A DNA stretch of 64,000 nt from Tretioscincus oriximinensis (GCA_022410635.1 JAJVDF010000220.1:378593-442592), one strand, 5' to 3'. Positions 34,473 to 46,642 are shown, counted from the first letter of the stretch. Notes: a model not told the origin generated them from the sequence alone. A program made the numbers and translations.

Positions 34473-34856
34473 TTTGTTTGTGTGCACCTATGCTGCCCCA
34501 GTCAAACACTGCCAGAATTTCCCAAGTGTGCAAACATCCATTGTCCGTATAAAAGGCAAAAGCACTATACAAGAGCTCCAAATGGCAGGGGTGGTAAGAA
34601 CTTGGAGGGGATGCCAATAAGGAGTAATAGTTTATAAATAACACCGTGACTAATACCCATCAGCTCAGTATTTATGCACATGTGGAGCAAGCTGTGTGTT
34701 TCAAGTAGCNTTTTCCAGCTGTCTTTAAACGTCGCAATGCACAATCCATTCGCAGAGTAGTATCCCATGCAATATACTTAGCCTACCATCCGCCTCTACG
34801 GTTGCATCCCATAAGCCACCAGCATTCCGGGCTTGACCATTTTCAGATCATTAGCC

Positions 34857-34980
34857 AACATAAGAACATAAGAAGAGCCATCCTGGATCAGGCCACAGCC
34901 CATCGAGTCCAGCATTCTGTGTCACACAGAGGCCCACCAGATGCACCTGGGCAGTCCAAACAGAGGAAAGCAAAATATGC
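34857..34980 (-). mobile_element. CR1 3' fragment (TTATGTTC subfamily)
   Basis: Begins with AACATAAGAACATAAGAAGA, the reversed terminal repeats, then CCAGCATTCTGTGTCACACA and GGCCCACCAGATGCACCTGG, matching 53625-53915 in reverse. Confidence 0.88.
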
Positions 34981-35219
34981 TCCTGGATACAACTGGATAC
35001 ATCTGGCATTTTTTATGCAAAAGATTCCCTCTCCAAAAAGGATGCTGGTCTGTCAATTTAAGGGCTTTGGAGATTATCAGACAAGGAATAGACACACCTG
35101 GGGTTTCTTGGCTTTTTGCATGCAAAAGAACCACAGACACAGCAACCCAGTTGAGGCGCGTCAGGCTGGCTCTATAGCAACTGGACAGGTCACTGTCACT
35201 TAGCAACCGGAACAGAAGG

Positions 35220-35640
35220 CTCCACCCTCAGCAGAAGGAATAACCCCTCTGTGGGCTGTACCAATTGGAATCGGGGGGGGTGATGGTGTCAGAAACGGCA
35301 AAACTGGCTGCTTCACCCACAGAGTGGAGAAGAATTGAAACAGACTCTCTTGCGGCGACCTCACCTGTCTCGGAGTTGACGAAGATGCTGATCGTACCTG
35401 CCATCGTCACGACAACCTACCACGGAGGAGCTCCCGGCCCTGTACATGGTACAGGCCACAAAAGAAGCGGCTTTAAGGCGCCCCTATCCGCGCGCGCGCG
35501 CGCGCGCACACCCCCCGCCGTTGTTTTCATCCGTATGTGTCTAGTTCCTCCCGTCGTGCACCACGGTTATCCCGCCTCTCCTCCCGCGCGAGCCAATCAT
35601 CGCTCAGATGGTGATCATTCTAGAGGTAAAACCGCGCCTT
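35220..35640 (-). promoter_or_regulatory. CpG-rich block, candidate minus-strand promoter and first exon
   Basis: A small CpG-rich patch with a (CG)n run near 35491-35508. On the minus strand there is a CCAAT-type GATTGGCT near 35595. Further downstream is an ATG in strong context (ACGATGG) near 35403, followed by GTISIFVNSETG, then a GAGACAG|GTGAGG donor at about 35361/35360. The N-terminal peptide is not one I recognise and is not KIZ. An RFX X-box-like GTCACTTAGCAAC lies at 35195-35207. Promoter status is inference from composition and signals. Confidence 0.4.
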
Positions 35641-36019
35641 TTTGGGGGGGGCTCTTTGTATGTGTTTGTTTGTGTGTGTGTGTGTGTGACTAAGACTCAA
35701 TGGTGCACAGACAGACAGACGTTTTCTGCTGTATATCACTAAGAGAAACTTCTGAATTAATGGTTAAAATAAAAATAAACAAAACTAATTCTCTCATTTT
35801 TGCTGCTGGCAAGCAGATAGCAATGCAAACAGTTGAAACGGCAAAGGACAAAAAAATGAAAGAGTTTTCACTGCAAACTTTCTTCAGATGTAATAATTTC
35901 GAATTTGAAGGGACAAGTCAAAGGTTCCCAGCATGGGTTTATTTTTTTAAAAAAACCGCCAAATGAGGTGCTGAGGATTCCAACCTGCTTCTCAATATAA
36001 TTTCTTCACTGCATTCACA

Positions 36020-36110
36020 CTTAAAGCTGATCCAGTTTAAGCCCACTTTCAGAATAAAAGATGTTTTCTTCCAGCGTTCTCTAACTGAGAAAACACACCT
36101 GTAGTCTAGA
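36020..36110. mobile_element. MITE fragment of the TTTTAATCCAG/TTTCAGAGTGAG family
   Basis: Contains GATCCAGTTTAAGCCCACTT, TCAGAATAAAAGATG and GTTCTCTAACTGAGAAAACA in the order found in the 56715-60870 cluster. Confidence 0.6.
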
Positions 36111-36249
36111 ATAATCTGGAAATGAAATTACTGTTCACTTTGCTACTTTGCTTTTCTGTGTCTAAAGTCGACCGAAGCATGATTAAAACTTAGGTGTGAC
36201 AAGGGACATAGACAATCCATAGTCTTGGATTGTTCTTCTTTACACTTTT

Positions 36250-36670
36250 CTAAATATATATTTAGATATATATCTATATATCTATCTATCTCTATCTATC
36301 TCTATCTATCTCTATCTATCTCTATCTATCTCTATCTATCTCTATCTATCTCTATCTATCTCTATCTATCTCTATCTATCTCTATCTATCTCTATCTATC
36401 TCTATCTATCTCTATCTATCTATCTCTATCTATCTATCTCTATCTATCTATCTCTATCTATCTCTATCTATCTCTATCTATCTATCTCTATCTATCTATC
36501 TCTATCTATCTCTATCTATCTATATATCTATCTATCTATATCTCTATCTATCTATCTCTATCTATCTATCTCTATCTATCTATCTATCTCTATCTATCTA
36601 TCTCTATCTCTATCTCTATCTCTCTCTCTATCTTTCTTTCTATCTTTCTTTCTATCTATTTCTTTTTCTC

Positions 36671-36707
<37 letters not shown>

Positions 36708-36725
36708 ATCCATATCTATATATCT
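36250..36725. repeat. Long (TCTA)/(TCTC) microsatellite
   Basis: About 475 bp of compound TCTATCTATC/TCTC repeats with TTTC interruptions near 36630-36665. Open frames through it encode only repeated Ser/Ile/Tyr/Leu and are not genes. Confidence 0.98.
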
Positions 36726-36734
36726 ATATATATA

Positions 36735-36951
36735 ATCCTTTTAAAAGGAGGGAGGTATCTAGGAACGAGGTACAAATATATATCATATCTCTATCTATAT
36801 CTATATCTATATCATCTATCTATCTATATATGTATAGATAGATAGATATAGATATACATATACATCGATAGATAGATAGATAGATAGATAGATATAGATA
36901 TATATATTTGTACCTCGTTCCTAGACACCTCCCTGCTTTTAAAAGGATTAA
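36735..36951. mobile_element. Inverted-repeat element beside/within the microsatellite
   Basis: AATCCTTTTAAAAGGAGGGA...GGAACGAGGTACAAATATAT at 36735-36785 is matched in reverse by ATATTTGTACCTCGTTCCTA...TTTTAAAAGGATT ending at 36951. The interior is TA/TCTA/GATA repeat. Probably a MITE whose AT-rich centre expanded as a microsatellite. Confidence 0.82.
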
Positions 36952-36999
36952 ATTCTATACTTGAGCTGTACTGTCTTGATCTGATTGATTACCTCATCC

Positions 37000-38850
37000 A
37001 CAATCACATGTCTGTTATTTCCTGCATTTAGTTTGCTATATATAGNNTGTTCCGGTAGTTGTTCCCTAGCATCTGAAGAAGCAGATTTGTTTACAAAAGC
37101 TATTCAACAATATGAAAGGAATTTACAATTGAGTTGTTATTTTTATTATATATAGAATTTATTTGAAAGCTAAGACAAGACATGAAAGATAAGGTAGAGC
37201 TTTTCCAATGACTAATTCCATGATATTCATTCATAGTAGTTAGGCTCTTTCTGCATTTCTATATTTTAGAATAGGAGTCAATCATGCGCATGCTAGTGCA
37301 GAGTGTGGCAGGCTCTCTGGATGGACAGAGACTATCAAAAGTCAATACCAATATGCAGACAGCATATGCCTATTGAATATAATCCAGCAAAAAAGTCAGA
37401 AGTGCAAAAAGGGTGCTAGATGTATTTTCAAGCTGGTCTTAATATGACATTTGTCCCACTAGAGAAAAAAACAAGCATTAAAAAGAGGTTGCTCAGCATT
37501 CAAATGACTCCTTTTCTGTTTACACCAAATGGAAAACTGCCATTCATTCATCTGACAGCATTACATGGTTCCAGAGAATTTCCCCTAAAGAGGTGAAGTA
37601 AATGCCGCAAAATGCAATTTGATTTCTCTGGAAGTGCAACATCATCAGTTGCCCCTTGCAAATTGGGGTATGCTTGGGGGTAAAAAGAACACAGGGCAGG
37701 GTATAAAAATTCCCCTAGCCAATGGCCAGCGGTAGGAGGTCCATGGAACAGTGGCTGTGTCCAGCCACTAATCTTCTAAATCTGCCTTGTTCTCTTATTG
37801 GACAGCATCAGCTGTCCAAACTAGTCCATTTACGAGGAGAGGAGACCAATGCCTGCGGGGGGGGGGGGGGATGTGTGTCTTCTCGCTTCTAATGAGTATA
37901 GAGGCACCCCCAAAGATTGCCACCCATGAAGACTGCTGCAATGCTAAATCTCACCTCTCCTTGAAGACAGTGATACTATTTTTAACTGTTTTTTTGAAAC
38001 TGTTTTTATGGTCTGTTATTGTCATCTCTCCTGAGACCTCTGGGTATAGGGCAAAATATNAAAGTAAGTAAATATCCTGCTAGTCAAAAGCCAGCAGCAG
38101 GAATGGCAGGAGATATCACAATCTTCATTAGCTGCTCTTTGGGGGTGCCTCTGCCTCACTAGGAGCCAGAACACCCCAAGCATCAGTAGGTTTTGTACAA
38201 GTCTCCCCTATGTGGCCCCTAAACTGGGTCTGTGGTGGAGAAAGAAAAATTATTCAATGGGAGTGCAGCCCCAGAGGTCACCCCAAAAAATTCCAAACTG
38301 TGCCAATAAATAAACATACATTTTTTGGAGAAAAAAATGTGGTCAAGACTGTCACAATTTGTGTAGGCCATACACTTGACTTGACCCTTTCCTTTGGATT
38401 GAAAGGAGGATATCTTAGTTGGAAGGAGGGGAGATGTTACACATATGGTTCATGTCGCAGGACCATAGAGACTGCAGAAAGATGCTTACGTATATAAATA
38501 ATTGCTTGCATATTTATGTCGGCTGTTAAACGCTGTTTTTTAAAATTCTACTCCTTAGTGTCTTTTGTATAGCAAGGTCGACTTGCATATGCAAGTTTAA
38601 TACCAACAAGTTTATTACTGTTTATTATATTTTTGTTCTCTGTTCCCTCCACAAACACAGCCCCTGAAGATGGACATTATACAATAGTATAAATTTCAAA
38701 TTGTTTGGGATTTTTTAAAAAAGTTATTTTTACAGACTTCAAGACCTGTAAAATGCAGATGATCATCATGGGAGAGGTCATTTGAAAATTTGGCTCATAG
38801 TTCCTTCAACTTTATGTTTTTCATGAGCTCAAGAAAAGCAGTAAGTGTCC
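37000..38850. other. Repeat remnants, no gene recognised
   Basis: 37060-37130 is a scrap of the foldback family (CATCTGAAGAAGCAG). 38010-38070 is a LINE/SINE-type tail (CTGAGACCTCTGGGTATAGG). A poly-G run lies at 37857-37870. Nothing supports an exon. Confidence 0.5.
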
Positions 38851-38854
38851 AGGC

Positions 38855-39135
38855 ATGAATGGCTCAGTTGCTAAGGAGATGGTCTTTCATCTGGGAGATC
38901 GCGTTTCAAAGCCCTGTGTCGGACGTTAGGAGGGGTGAGCACCTTCCATTAGCCTGCAGTTCTAGCTAACTCAGCTATTTGAAAGAGATGCAAATCTGTA
39001 ATCTGCAGTTCAACTACATAAATGAGTACCATCATTAACCTGATGGGGAAGATAAAAGAAGATGTAAGCTTTCAGGTGAAAATCATCCCTGTAAGCCACT
39101 TTGGAAAGAGTGAAGTATAAAAATTCTAATCTTAT
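38855..39135 (+). mobile_element. tRNA-headed SINE
   Basis: Head GGCATGAATGGCTCAGTTGC...GGGAGATCGCGTTTCAAAGC, body TGATGGGGAAGATAAAAGAA, tail CTGTAAGCCACTTTGGAAAG then TTATTCTTATTC-rich. Same type as 33572-33890. Confidence 0.85.
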
Positions 39136-39844
39136 TCTTATTCTCCTTTTCCTTCTCATTCTACATCTCCTTCTTCTTCTCCATCTCCTTCGTCTCTGTC
39201 AGTACTCTAGTGGTGACAATTGAGTGAAAAAGAATGATCAAATTGAAACCCAGTCCAAAAAAGGCAGACGTTCTAATGCTCAATAGTTCTCCTCTTTGTG
39301 TAAATGATATTCAGTCTGTTCAGGATCAGGTTGATAACTTGCAGGTGCTCATTAATCCAGGTCTGACACTAGAAGGCCAAATTGGAATCGAAGCTTGAAG
39401 AATCTTCTGTTAGCTGCATGGCTAAGCTAGTAATCTCTTTACCTGTATAGGATAAGCTTTTGCCCCAGTTACTCATGTTTGGAAATCTTAAACAGATGGT
39501 TTGGAAATGCCAACTGATTCAATCAGCACCTGGCCCTAGGTATGCTTCATTTCAAATCTATTGCACCACATCAGAACTGGTGTGTTGTGTCAATGGGATG
39601 GGAGAAGAGGGTTTTTTCCCTGGATCCTGACACATTTAAAGCCTTAACCATGGCTTTAAAATTCTCCAAGAAGAGACAAGGCAAGTGGATGGGTGCTGCA
39701 GCAGTAATAGCCCTTTGTTGACAATTCCCAGTACAGCTGAATCTTCAGCATCACCGTAGCTGTGGTCCTGCCACTCAGACTTTCACTGTGTTTGAGACTC
39801 ATACCAGATCTTTTGTCAATCACACTGATTCTCAAGCCCACAAA

Positions 39845-40135
39845 GAAGAAAAGAAGAATCTTTTTTTTATACCCTGCTTTTGGGATTCAAAGTGGCTTAC
39901 AAAGTTATTTTTGCCTGAAGGCTTAGATCTATCTTCCCCACTAAGTTGTGGTACCTATTAATTTATTCAAAAATGTATTTGCTTACAAACAGCCATGTTA
40001 GGTGATGCAGAGGCCTGCAGAGGGCGCTTACCCATCTCCGCAACTGGTGCATTGGCCTCAAATTCCAGTATCTCTGTTGAAACACCAAAGCTCTTAACCG
40101 CTGCACCACCATGCAGTAAGGTTTCCGGGCTAAAT
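39845..40135 (-). mobile_element. tRNA-headed SINE with a different head
   Basis: Reverse-complement starts GCATGGTGGTGCAGCGGTTA (A-box-like TGGTGCAGCGG), unlike 33890 and 38855. It then joins the shared body GTGGGGAAGATAGATC...CTTCAGGC and tail GTAAGCCACTTTGAATCCC, AAAGCAGGGTATAAAAAA. Confidence 0.8.
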
Positions 40136-40799
40136 AGATCTTCATGCAACCATGTCCTCCACTGGAAGGTTCCATAAGCTTTAGATGAAGCACAATCCTA
40201 GTCAAGAGACTCCTGATCTGGAATTCTGATGTGGATGACTGATCCCAACATTTCCATATAGATATTAAATAGCACTGGTGACAATAAGGACTTGTCGCCA
40301 CTGAGGACTTGTCTTCTCTGCTTTTATGCTGATACAGCATGCCCTACTAACTATATTAAAAATAGTTAATTTGCATAATACCTATATAAAACTTTCCCTA
40401 ATGAACCAAGTCCTAAATTAAGAGCACTATAAATACAAAAGTAATTAAAAAGCAAATAATACCAGTGAACGTATCTCTGCCAAACAGTTGTTGAGATCCA
40501 TTTCCTTCTGTTGAATTTAATGTTTAAATTTTAATAAATTTAAATGCAACCAAATTCTTTTATTGAGGGCTTCAGTTCCTGGAGACTAATAATTGCTTTC
40601 CTCTGATGTACAAACAGTTTTGTTGAAAGATGTGTACTTTGCATAGTACAGTATAGAAGGGTGCTCACAGTGCTTGGTTCAGAAGAGAGCTTGTGGTTAA
40701 ACTTGTAAGTTTAAGAAGAAATCTACATTATGTTATACTTTTAATCATTTCGCAAGATCCTTATGGACTCAGCAAATGGAATCATCTGTTAAAAATGNA

Positions 40800-40990
40800 T
40801 TTGGATTTTATTCTGCACTCCTCCATGAAGCCAGCTGGGTGACCTTGGACTAGTCACAGGGCCTTGGAGCTCTCTCAGTTCCACCTACTTCATGAGATAT
40901 CTATTGTGCAGCACTGAAGGTTATGTAAGCTGCTTTGACTCCCTTCAAGTTGAGAAAAGTGGGATATAAAAAAACAGCTCTTCTTCCTTG
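40800..40990 (+). mobile_element. 5'-truncated SINE (Sauria-like body)
   Basis: CACTCCTCCATGAAGCCAGC, GGTGACCTTGGACTAGTCAC, then TAAGCTGCTTTGACTCCCTT and AAAAGTGGGATATAAAAAAA. The body is as in 44357-44605, while the tail is shared with the 33.6/38.9/40.0 kb SINEs. Confidence 0.8.
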
Positions 40991-40999
40991 TGCACATAT

Positions 41000-43180
41000 C
41001 TAGTAATCTAATTTAAGGAACTCAGCAGTGGGGACTAGTGGTATTCTGATCAGAGCCAAGAACCCTCTAATTCAGAACACTACTATATCCTTACCAGTGT
41101 TGTCTGTCCTGGATCAAGCAGTGGTGCATCCACACATGGTAGGTGAATCGAAGAAATCCAGATTTACTAAAGCCGATTTAACATGGTAAATGCATAAAGT
41201 CCTTTACTTCAGAATAAATGGTGGACTTGTTTGAGAATTGAAGATTTTTCACTTTCTGGACCAGACTTTTCTGTTTTGATAACGATATTATATACAAATG
41301 AAGTGTAAATTTTGAGAAACGCTACTGAAAAGAACTCTTTATTCAGTTCACAGAACAGACTGAATCCTTGCATACTAGAGAAACATTTCTTTCCTCCAAC
41401 CATACATATCTTGTTATCACATGTCAGACCTCAATGTCTGTTTCTTTCAAGAAGCACTGAGTGCTTCACTAAAAGCCAATGGCTTGTTCATTATTACTTC
41501 TTTGTAGGATTTAAGTCTGCTCAGGGTTACAGATCCGATATTTCAGCCTCGGGTTCTTCCAGCAGAAGCTGTTATCATGGAACATCCATTATTAGAAGTC
41601 TTGTTTTGTGTGGGAAGACCAAGTTCAAATATTTAAAAAACGCTACCTGAGTAAACCTGGAGTGTGTGGATTTCCATATAATTGTGTTATACTTTTTTTT
41701 AATAATCCAGTTTGAGAACATCTTTGGGCTACGAGATGCAAGTATTCTAAATAAATATATGCATCTCACAGATTTCAAAATACCCACATACAGTCCTCTA
41801 ACTGAAGGGGAAATATGTTGTGATGTTGTGCTGTCTTGTGAATTTAGAGTTAGACAAGTAAGATCTATTTATATATACATTACATACTGTTCATACTTCT
41901 ATGTGGCCCTATACCCAAAGGTCTCAACGATAAAGAGAATACAAAATAAGTTTATTAAAAACACAACAGTGTCTGATAAGTCAAATAGGAAGAGCATGCT
42001 TTCTTCAACCAAAATACAAGGTAAAACTTCAGTTATTTTTTTTTAAATATAGGCTGTAAATATGCCTGATACACCTGGTTTCTCACTTGGGTTCTCACCT
42101 CATATTAACAAAAATGGCATTTACCAGTAATCCCTCTTGGTCTTTTGAAAATGTCAGTTTCCCATAGTGATAGTGATAGAAGTGCATTTTGGAATTTGCA
42201 TTAAAAATTGTTCCTCTCTTCCTGAGACAGGAAAGTTTAGTTATCTGATGCTGTAAGTTGTCCTACATGAACAGATTTATGTCAGGAAATTAACCTCTAG
42301 TTCGCGCAGGTTTGAGAATCTTGTAGTGAAAAGGTTGATTTAGTAAATCAACTAGCAAGTGTGGCTTCCATATGGGATTGCCATTTAAAAAAACCTCAGA
42401 AAAAATACAGCTTTAATGGGTATGAAAAAGAGACATTTTCTTTAGATGTTTTAAGCACTATAAAGCTGCACCTCCTAAAAATGGCCTCTGTTGCATGTCC
42501 ATTAAAGCTGCATTTCTCTGCTCTGCGGATGTTTGTTTTTAATGGCAATTCTAGCTCTGAAGGGAGAAAGCCTAGGTTTGTCTAGGGTTTTCACTAAAAT
42601 AATCATTATTAAAAAATATCAAAATATTTATATTTCTACAGAAACACAATTAAAACAGTGCAGGAATATGAGCCGTACATTGAAGGCATCAGTTTTTACA
42701 TACAGTCCCTTTAAGACGTGCTTGGTACTAGATAGCTCTGTTGAGCTGCAAATGATCTGGAAGGTTTGAGAATAATTTCCCTTATTCCCCTTGACAAATG
42801 CCTCCCAACCTGACTGTGTAACTTTTCTTCCCAAGTCCTCATTGGTCTGAACTAATTCCCCCAAATGATTCAAGTGTTGTCTTCCACTGCCCCATATCTG
42901 CCACCCAAAGTACAAACTCAGCTAAAGACAAGAGGGAATTTGGCAAAATGTATCTATCTTGGTCACAAGAGTAGAAAGAGAATAAGAAAACTAGAGAATA
43001 AGAAGCAGGATGGGGGGCAGATGAAACTTCATTTCTTTGTTCGTTCATATGGAGTTCAAGTCTGTTCAAGGGAGGTTAAAACAACTGGAGATTTTAAAGA
43101 GTGCATCAACAGTCCTCATCAGTCAGTTTGACGCATACATTTTCTCATCTGCAATAAATGGGAAAAAAAAGGTGAGCATC
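41000..43180. other. AT-rich interval; plus-strand exon-like blocks only
   Basis: No recognisable gene. 41508-41609 and 41711-41857 are open, AG/GT-flanked blocks on the plus strand (listed separately). The remainder is without clear repeats. Confidence 0.4.
41711..41857 (+). other. Candidate symmetrical coding exon, unidentified
   Basis: 147 bp (49 codons, phase 0 to 0) between a T-rich tract ending aataatccag and a GTAAGA donor. It reads FENIFGLRDASILNKYMHLT ... and ends SCEFRVRQ. A second open block, 41508-41609 (DLSLLRVTDPIFQPRVL...), would precede it across a 101-bp intron, also in phase 0. I recognise neither. Chance remains a serious alternative. Confidence 0.28.
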
Positions 43181-43429
43181 CTTTAATATATTGATAACCT
43201 CTTTAACCTTCCCCCACTTTCAGAAGATCATTTCTAACTATGTGAATATTAAACTAATAGCCCAGCAATGGGACACCTTTTGGAACCAGACAACAAGGTC
43301 AGAGCAGAATCACTACAACATTTTATTTGTTTATATTGATACTAGTGGAATTAGCCCACTGCATCATGGTCATGCAACGGGCTTTAGCTCCTCCCCCCTT
43401 GTTCTCACACATGCCTTCACCCACTCACT

Positions 43430-43575
43430 CATGTGCCCCTCCAATCCCCTTTCACTTGCTGCTTCATTGTTTGTTCCTTCCATTTTCCTTTCCTTCCTTT
43501 CCTTTAGTTTTTCTTCTTTATATTTCATCCTTTCTTTCCATCTTTCATCCATTCCTTCCTTTCTTTCCCTCCCAG
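43430..43575. repeat. Polypyrimidine tract
   Basis: CT-rich TTCCTTTCCTTTCC-like degenerate repeat, similar in kind to 780-1140. Open frames here are low complexity. Confidence 0.8.
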
Positions 43576-44356
43576 TACTGGTCCCAGTATTGAACTCTGA
43601 AATATTTCACTTCTCACGCATTTCCACCTAGGTAATTATCCACTTATTAATTCTGTTTTCTGTCTTTTAGCCAGTTTCCAACCCAGGATTATTGTCAAAA
43701 TTCAGATCCTGTCATTGGTCTCTAGAGGCTGCCTGTTCGGAATGCAAGTCAGTTGGCCACAATAGGGGCGATTTTGACCAATGGGGGAGGTGGACTCAAT
43801 TTATATAAGGTAATACCATATAAGGTATAATGAACTCAGTGAAATGAATTAAAACATACCAACAAAACTGAAGATGAAGCTCAGTAATGTCAAAAGCTAT
43901 TGACAAGCCCAGAAGACTTAAGCAGTATCAGACATTTTATTCCACTATACTTGAATATTCTGGAATTAAGCTTGGATATTCCAAAATAAAACAGTCCAGA
44001 ACTGTGGGGTATTCCACAATAAAGTATAGAAGAATAGGAAAGAAACATTTTGGTACAACCTTAGTAAGAATGAATGCCCTTTCTTCTATTAGGAAAGGTT
44101 ATAAAGTGTCATTGCTCCCAAGGAACCCCAACAAGGAGCTTGATATTTCATTGCTATCGGCAAGGCCATGTTGTTCCAGCCACTGTGCCTATGTATAGAA
44201 AGTCTCTTCATTCTCCATCTGCAGGTGCCACAGATTCTACATATTGTCTTTTGTCGTGGCAGGAGACTAGTGAAGAATATGAGAAACAACTCCAAAGTAC
44301 TACTGAAAAGTAAAAATCTTGTTTGAAGCAGAAAAGACTATTCCCCTCTAATTTAA

Positions 44357-44605
44357 GCCAGTTTGGTGTAGAGGTTAGAGTGTTGGACTCTAACCTGGTA
44401 GTCTCCTGGTTCGATCCCCCACTCCTCCATGAAAGCTAGCTGGGTGACGTTGGGCCAGTCACAGTTCTTTGAACTCTCTCAGCCCCACCCGCTCCACAGG
44501 GTGTTTGTTGTGGAGAAAGCAACAAAAGCTATGTGCGTCACCCTATGGGAGGCCGCCCTGAGACCTTCGGGGTACAGGAAGGGATACAAGGATAAATAGA
44601 TAAAG
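44357..44605 (+). mobile_element. tRNA-derived SINE, full-length-looking (Sauria-like)
   Basis: Pol III A box TGGTGTAGAGG (about 44366) and B box GGTTCGATCCC (about 44410) are both intact. Then CACTCCTCCATGAAAGCTAG, GGTGACGTTGGGCCAGTCAC, CTCAGCCCCACCCGCTCCAC and a CCGCCCTGAGACCTTCGGGG tail ending in short GATA/AAAT repeats. Best SINE copy in the window. Confidence 0.9.
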
Positions 44606-44784
44606 AAATCCTCCATCTTTGATGGATTGAGAGGATAATGCCTAATCCAAGACATGGTAACTGATAGCCTAGAGTGACATTTGAAGCATTGTTGCAATTA
44701 TTACATTATTTAGTTTGCATTCCCATATTCAAATTTGTCATTGTTGGTCGTACATTTACTTTTTAACTTTCAGCCATAAAGAAT

Positions 44785-44885
44785 ACACTGAATCCAGGTT
44801 TTTCCCCCTTGCCTAAACTGGATTAAACTCATTCTCCAGGACTGAAGAAATTTTAAAACATGATATGTGAATAGAGCCTATGAAA
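44785..44885. mobile_element. MITE fragment (TTTTAATCC family)
   Basis: AAACTGGATTAAACTCATTC followed by CCAGGACTGAAGAAATTTTA matches the terminal blocks of copies at 56300-56345 and 60535-60600. Confidence 0.5.
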
Positions 44886-46642
44886 TATCTGGTGGAAGAT
44901 ACTGCCACCTGGCTGTAAGCCAGAATTATGGGAATCAATCTATACTGTGTGAGATATGAGGGAAGAACGAACTAATTTCCTGCTTGACATCAAAATTTGC
45001 CCTGGATTTAAAATCACGTTTTATCTGTTTGTATATTTAGGTTGCTTTTCCTTTGTTCCAGTCAGTGCGCACCTTAGAAGGAGATTCCTTCCAAATGGAG
45101 TAAATTTACTGTTGCTGCTAGGACTTATAGACTTAAATTCTGGTTGGAATTCAGAAATGTAGTTGTGTTAGTCAGTATAAAAAATTATAGCAAAAGGTAC
45201 ATTAGAAACTAACAAGGAAAAAGCAGGCAGCATGAGCTTTGATGGACATGTCTAGTTTCTCCTCCTCCTCCATTAGTTTCTAATTAGGTCTGGCATTCAA
45301 ATACTGGTCCAAATAAATTACGTTAAATTATATTGCCTATTTTTGCCTTTTGCAAAAATCTTATATAATAAATATTTCCTGGCCATTTTCTTAAAATCAA
45401 TGTGTGTTTTATCTGGGTTACCAGATAAAATTTGGGATAGTTTACACTTTTAATATGTGTGAAAAAGTGATTCTCCCCCCTCCCCCAGGTGCTCTAGGTA
45501 CTAGAAGATGCACCTGGTAAAAATGCTTCTCTTCTATAGCCACCCAGTTTGGATTCACTTGTTTTATCCACTCCACTTTGTTCTGCTGGAGGCCTTTAAC
45601 AATGTGATGGCCGCCTCCATTTATTCATGAAAACCCACAGGTTATGCAGCCGTTATTTTTTTTTAAAGTTGAGGGAGAAGTGATAAACAAATTACAGTGC
45701 TTCTATTCAAAGGGAGAAGAATATGGTTGGCAGAGTAAACTTCCAAATTTTTGATTGCCTTTGCCCACGTCTTAGAAACTGATGTACACTGCTTTTTATG
45801 TTAATTTGGCAGGGACTATTTTCACTAATTAATCAATATGCAAGTAGAAAGAAATTCTTAACCTCAAGCTTCCTCAATTTTCCTCCTTCCACCTTTATTC
45901 ACAATATGGGATAATTGATTGCTGGAATGAAACACTTTGAGTACCTGTAAAAGCTCTTGATAAATACTCAGCATTAGTTGTTGTTACTAGAATTAAAATT
46001 GAAATGTTTATACACATGGATATATCTGACCGGGGTGGAGAGATTTAGGCATACTAGAAATCAAGGGCAATAAACTGAAGATAAATGTTAAAAAAGCAAC
46101 CAGCAGTATTAGATAGAAAGAATGCCATTCTGTTATGAAAAGTGTTTGGGGTATATATGCAGTCGTTTTTGGATGTTTCAATACTGCCCTACTGCAATTA
46201 TTACAGTTTATGGAAGTTTTCAAGACATGAAGAAATTAAAGCATTAAAGTGTTGCATGACTATTTAACTATCTGATAAATTAATATCAGTTGCAATCTAA
46301 TTTTTAATGGATGGAGATTTTGGAAGTGGTCCCTGGGAAGAGTGGCAGAATGGTGTGACTGGGTTTTGGTATATTTTGCATCTCTCTGCTATGAAACAAA
46401 TATTGTAATGTCATCACAGAAAACTATTTCCTTTTTGAAAAAAGTGTCACGTATACTTGAAATCCTATACAATATCAGCAGTCTGGTTAAAATAAATGTA
46501 GCAAACCTTCTAGTGTCTACCTATTCCCAAATCCTTTATATGAGAAATTCCCATATATATATCTGTCTTGGATCCTGGCCTTATTAGGATTATAGCTACA
46601 ATTCTATATTTATTTATTTGCAAAATGATTTTTGTACCTTAC

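Noticed and set aside
36225..36845. 206-codon open frame of repeated Ile/Tyr/Leu/Ser
   Set aside because: Translation of the TCTA microsatellite.
44366..44420. A and B boxes suggesting a tRNA gene
   Set aside because: The sequence lacks a cloverleaf and continues into a SINE body; it is the head of a tRNA-derived SINE.
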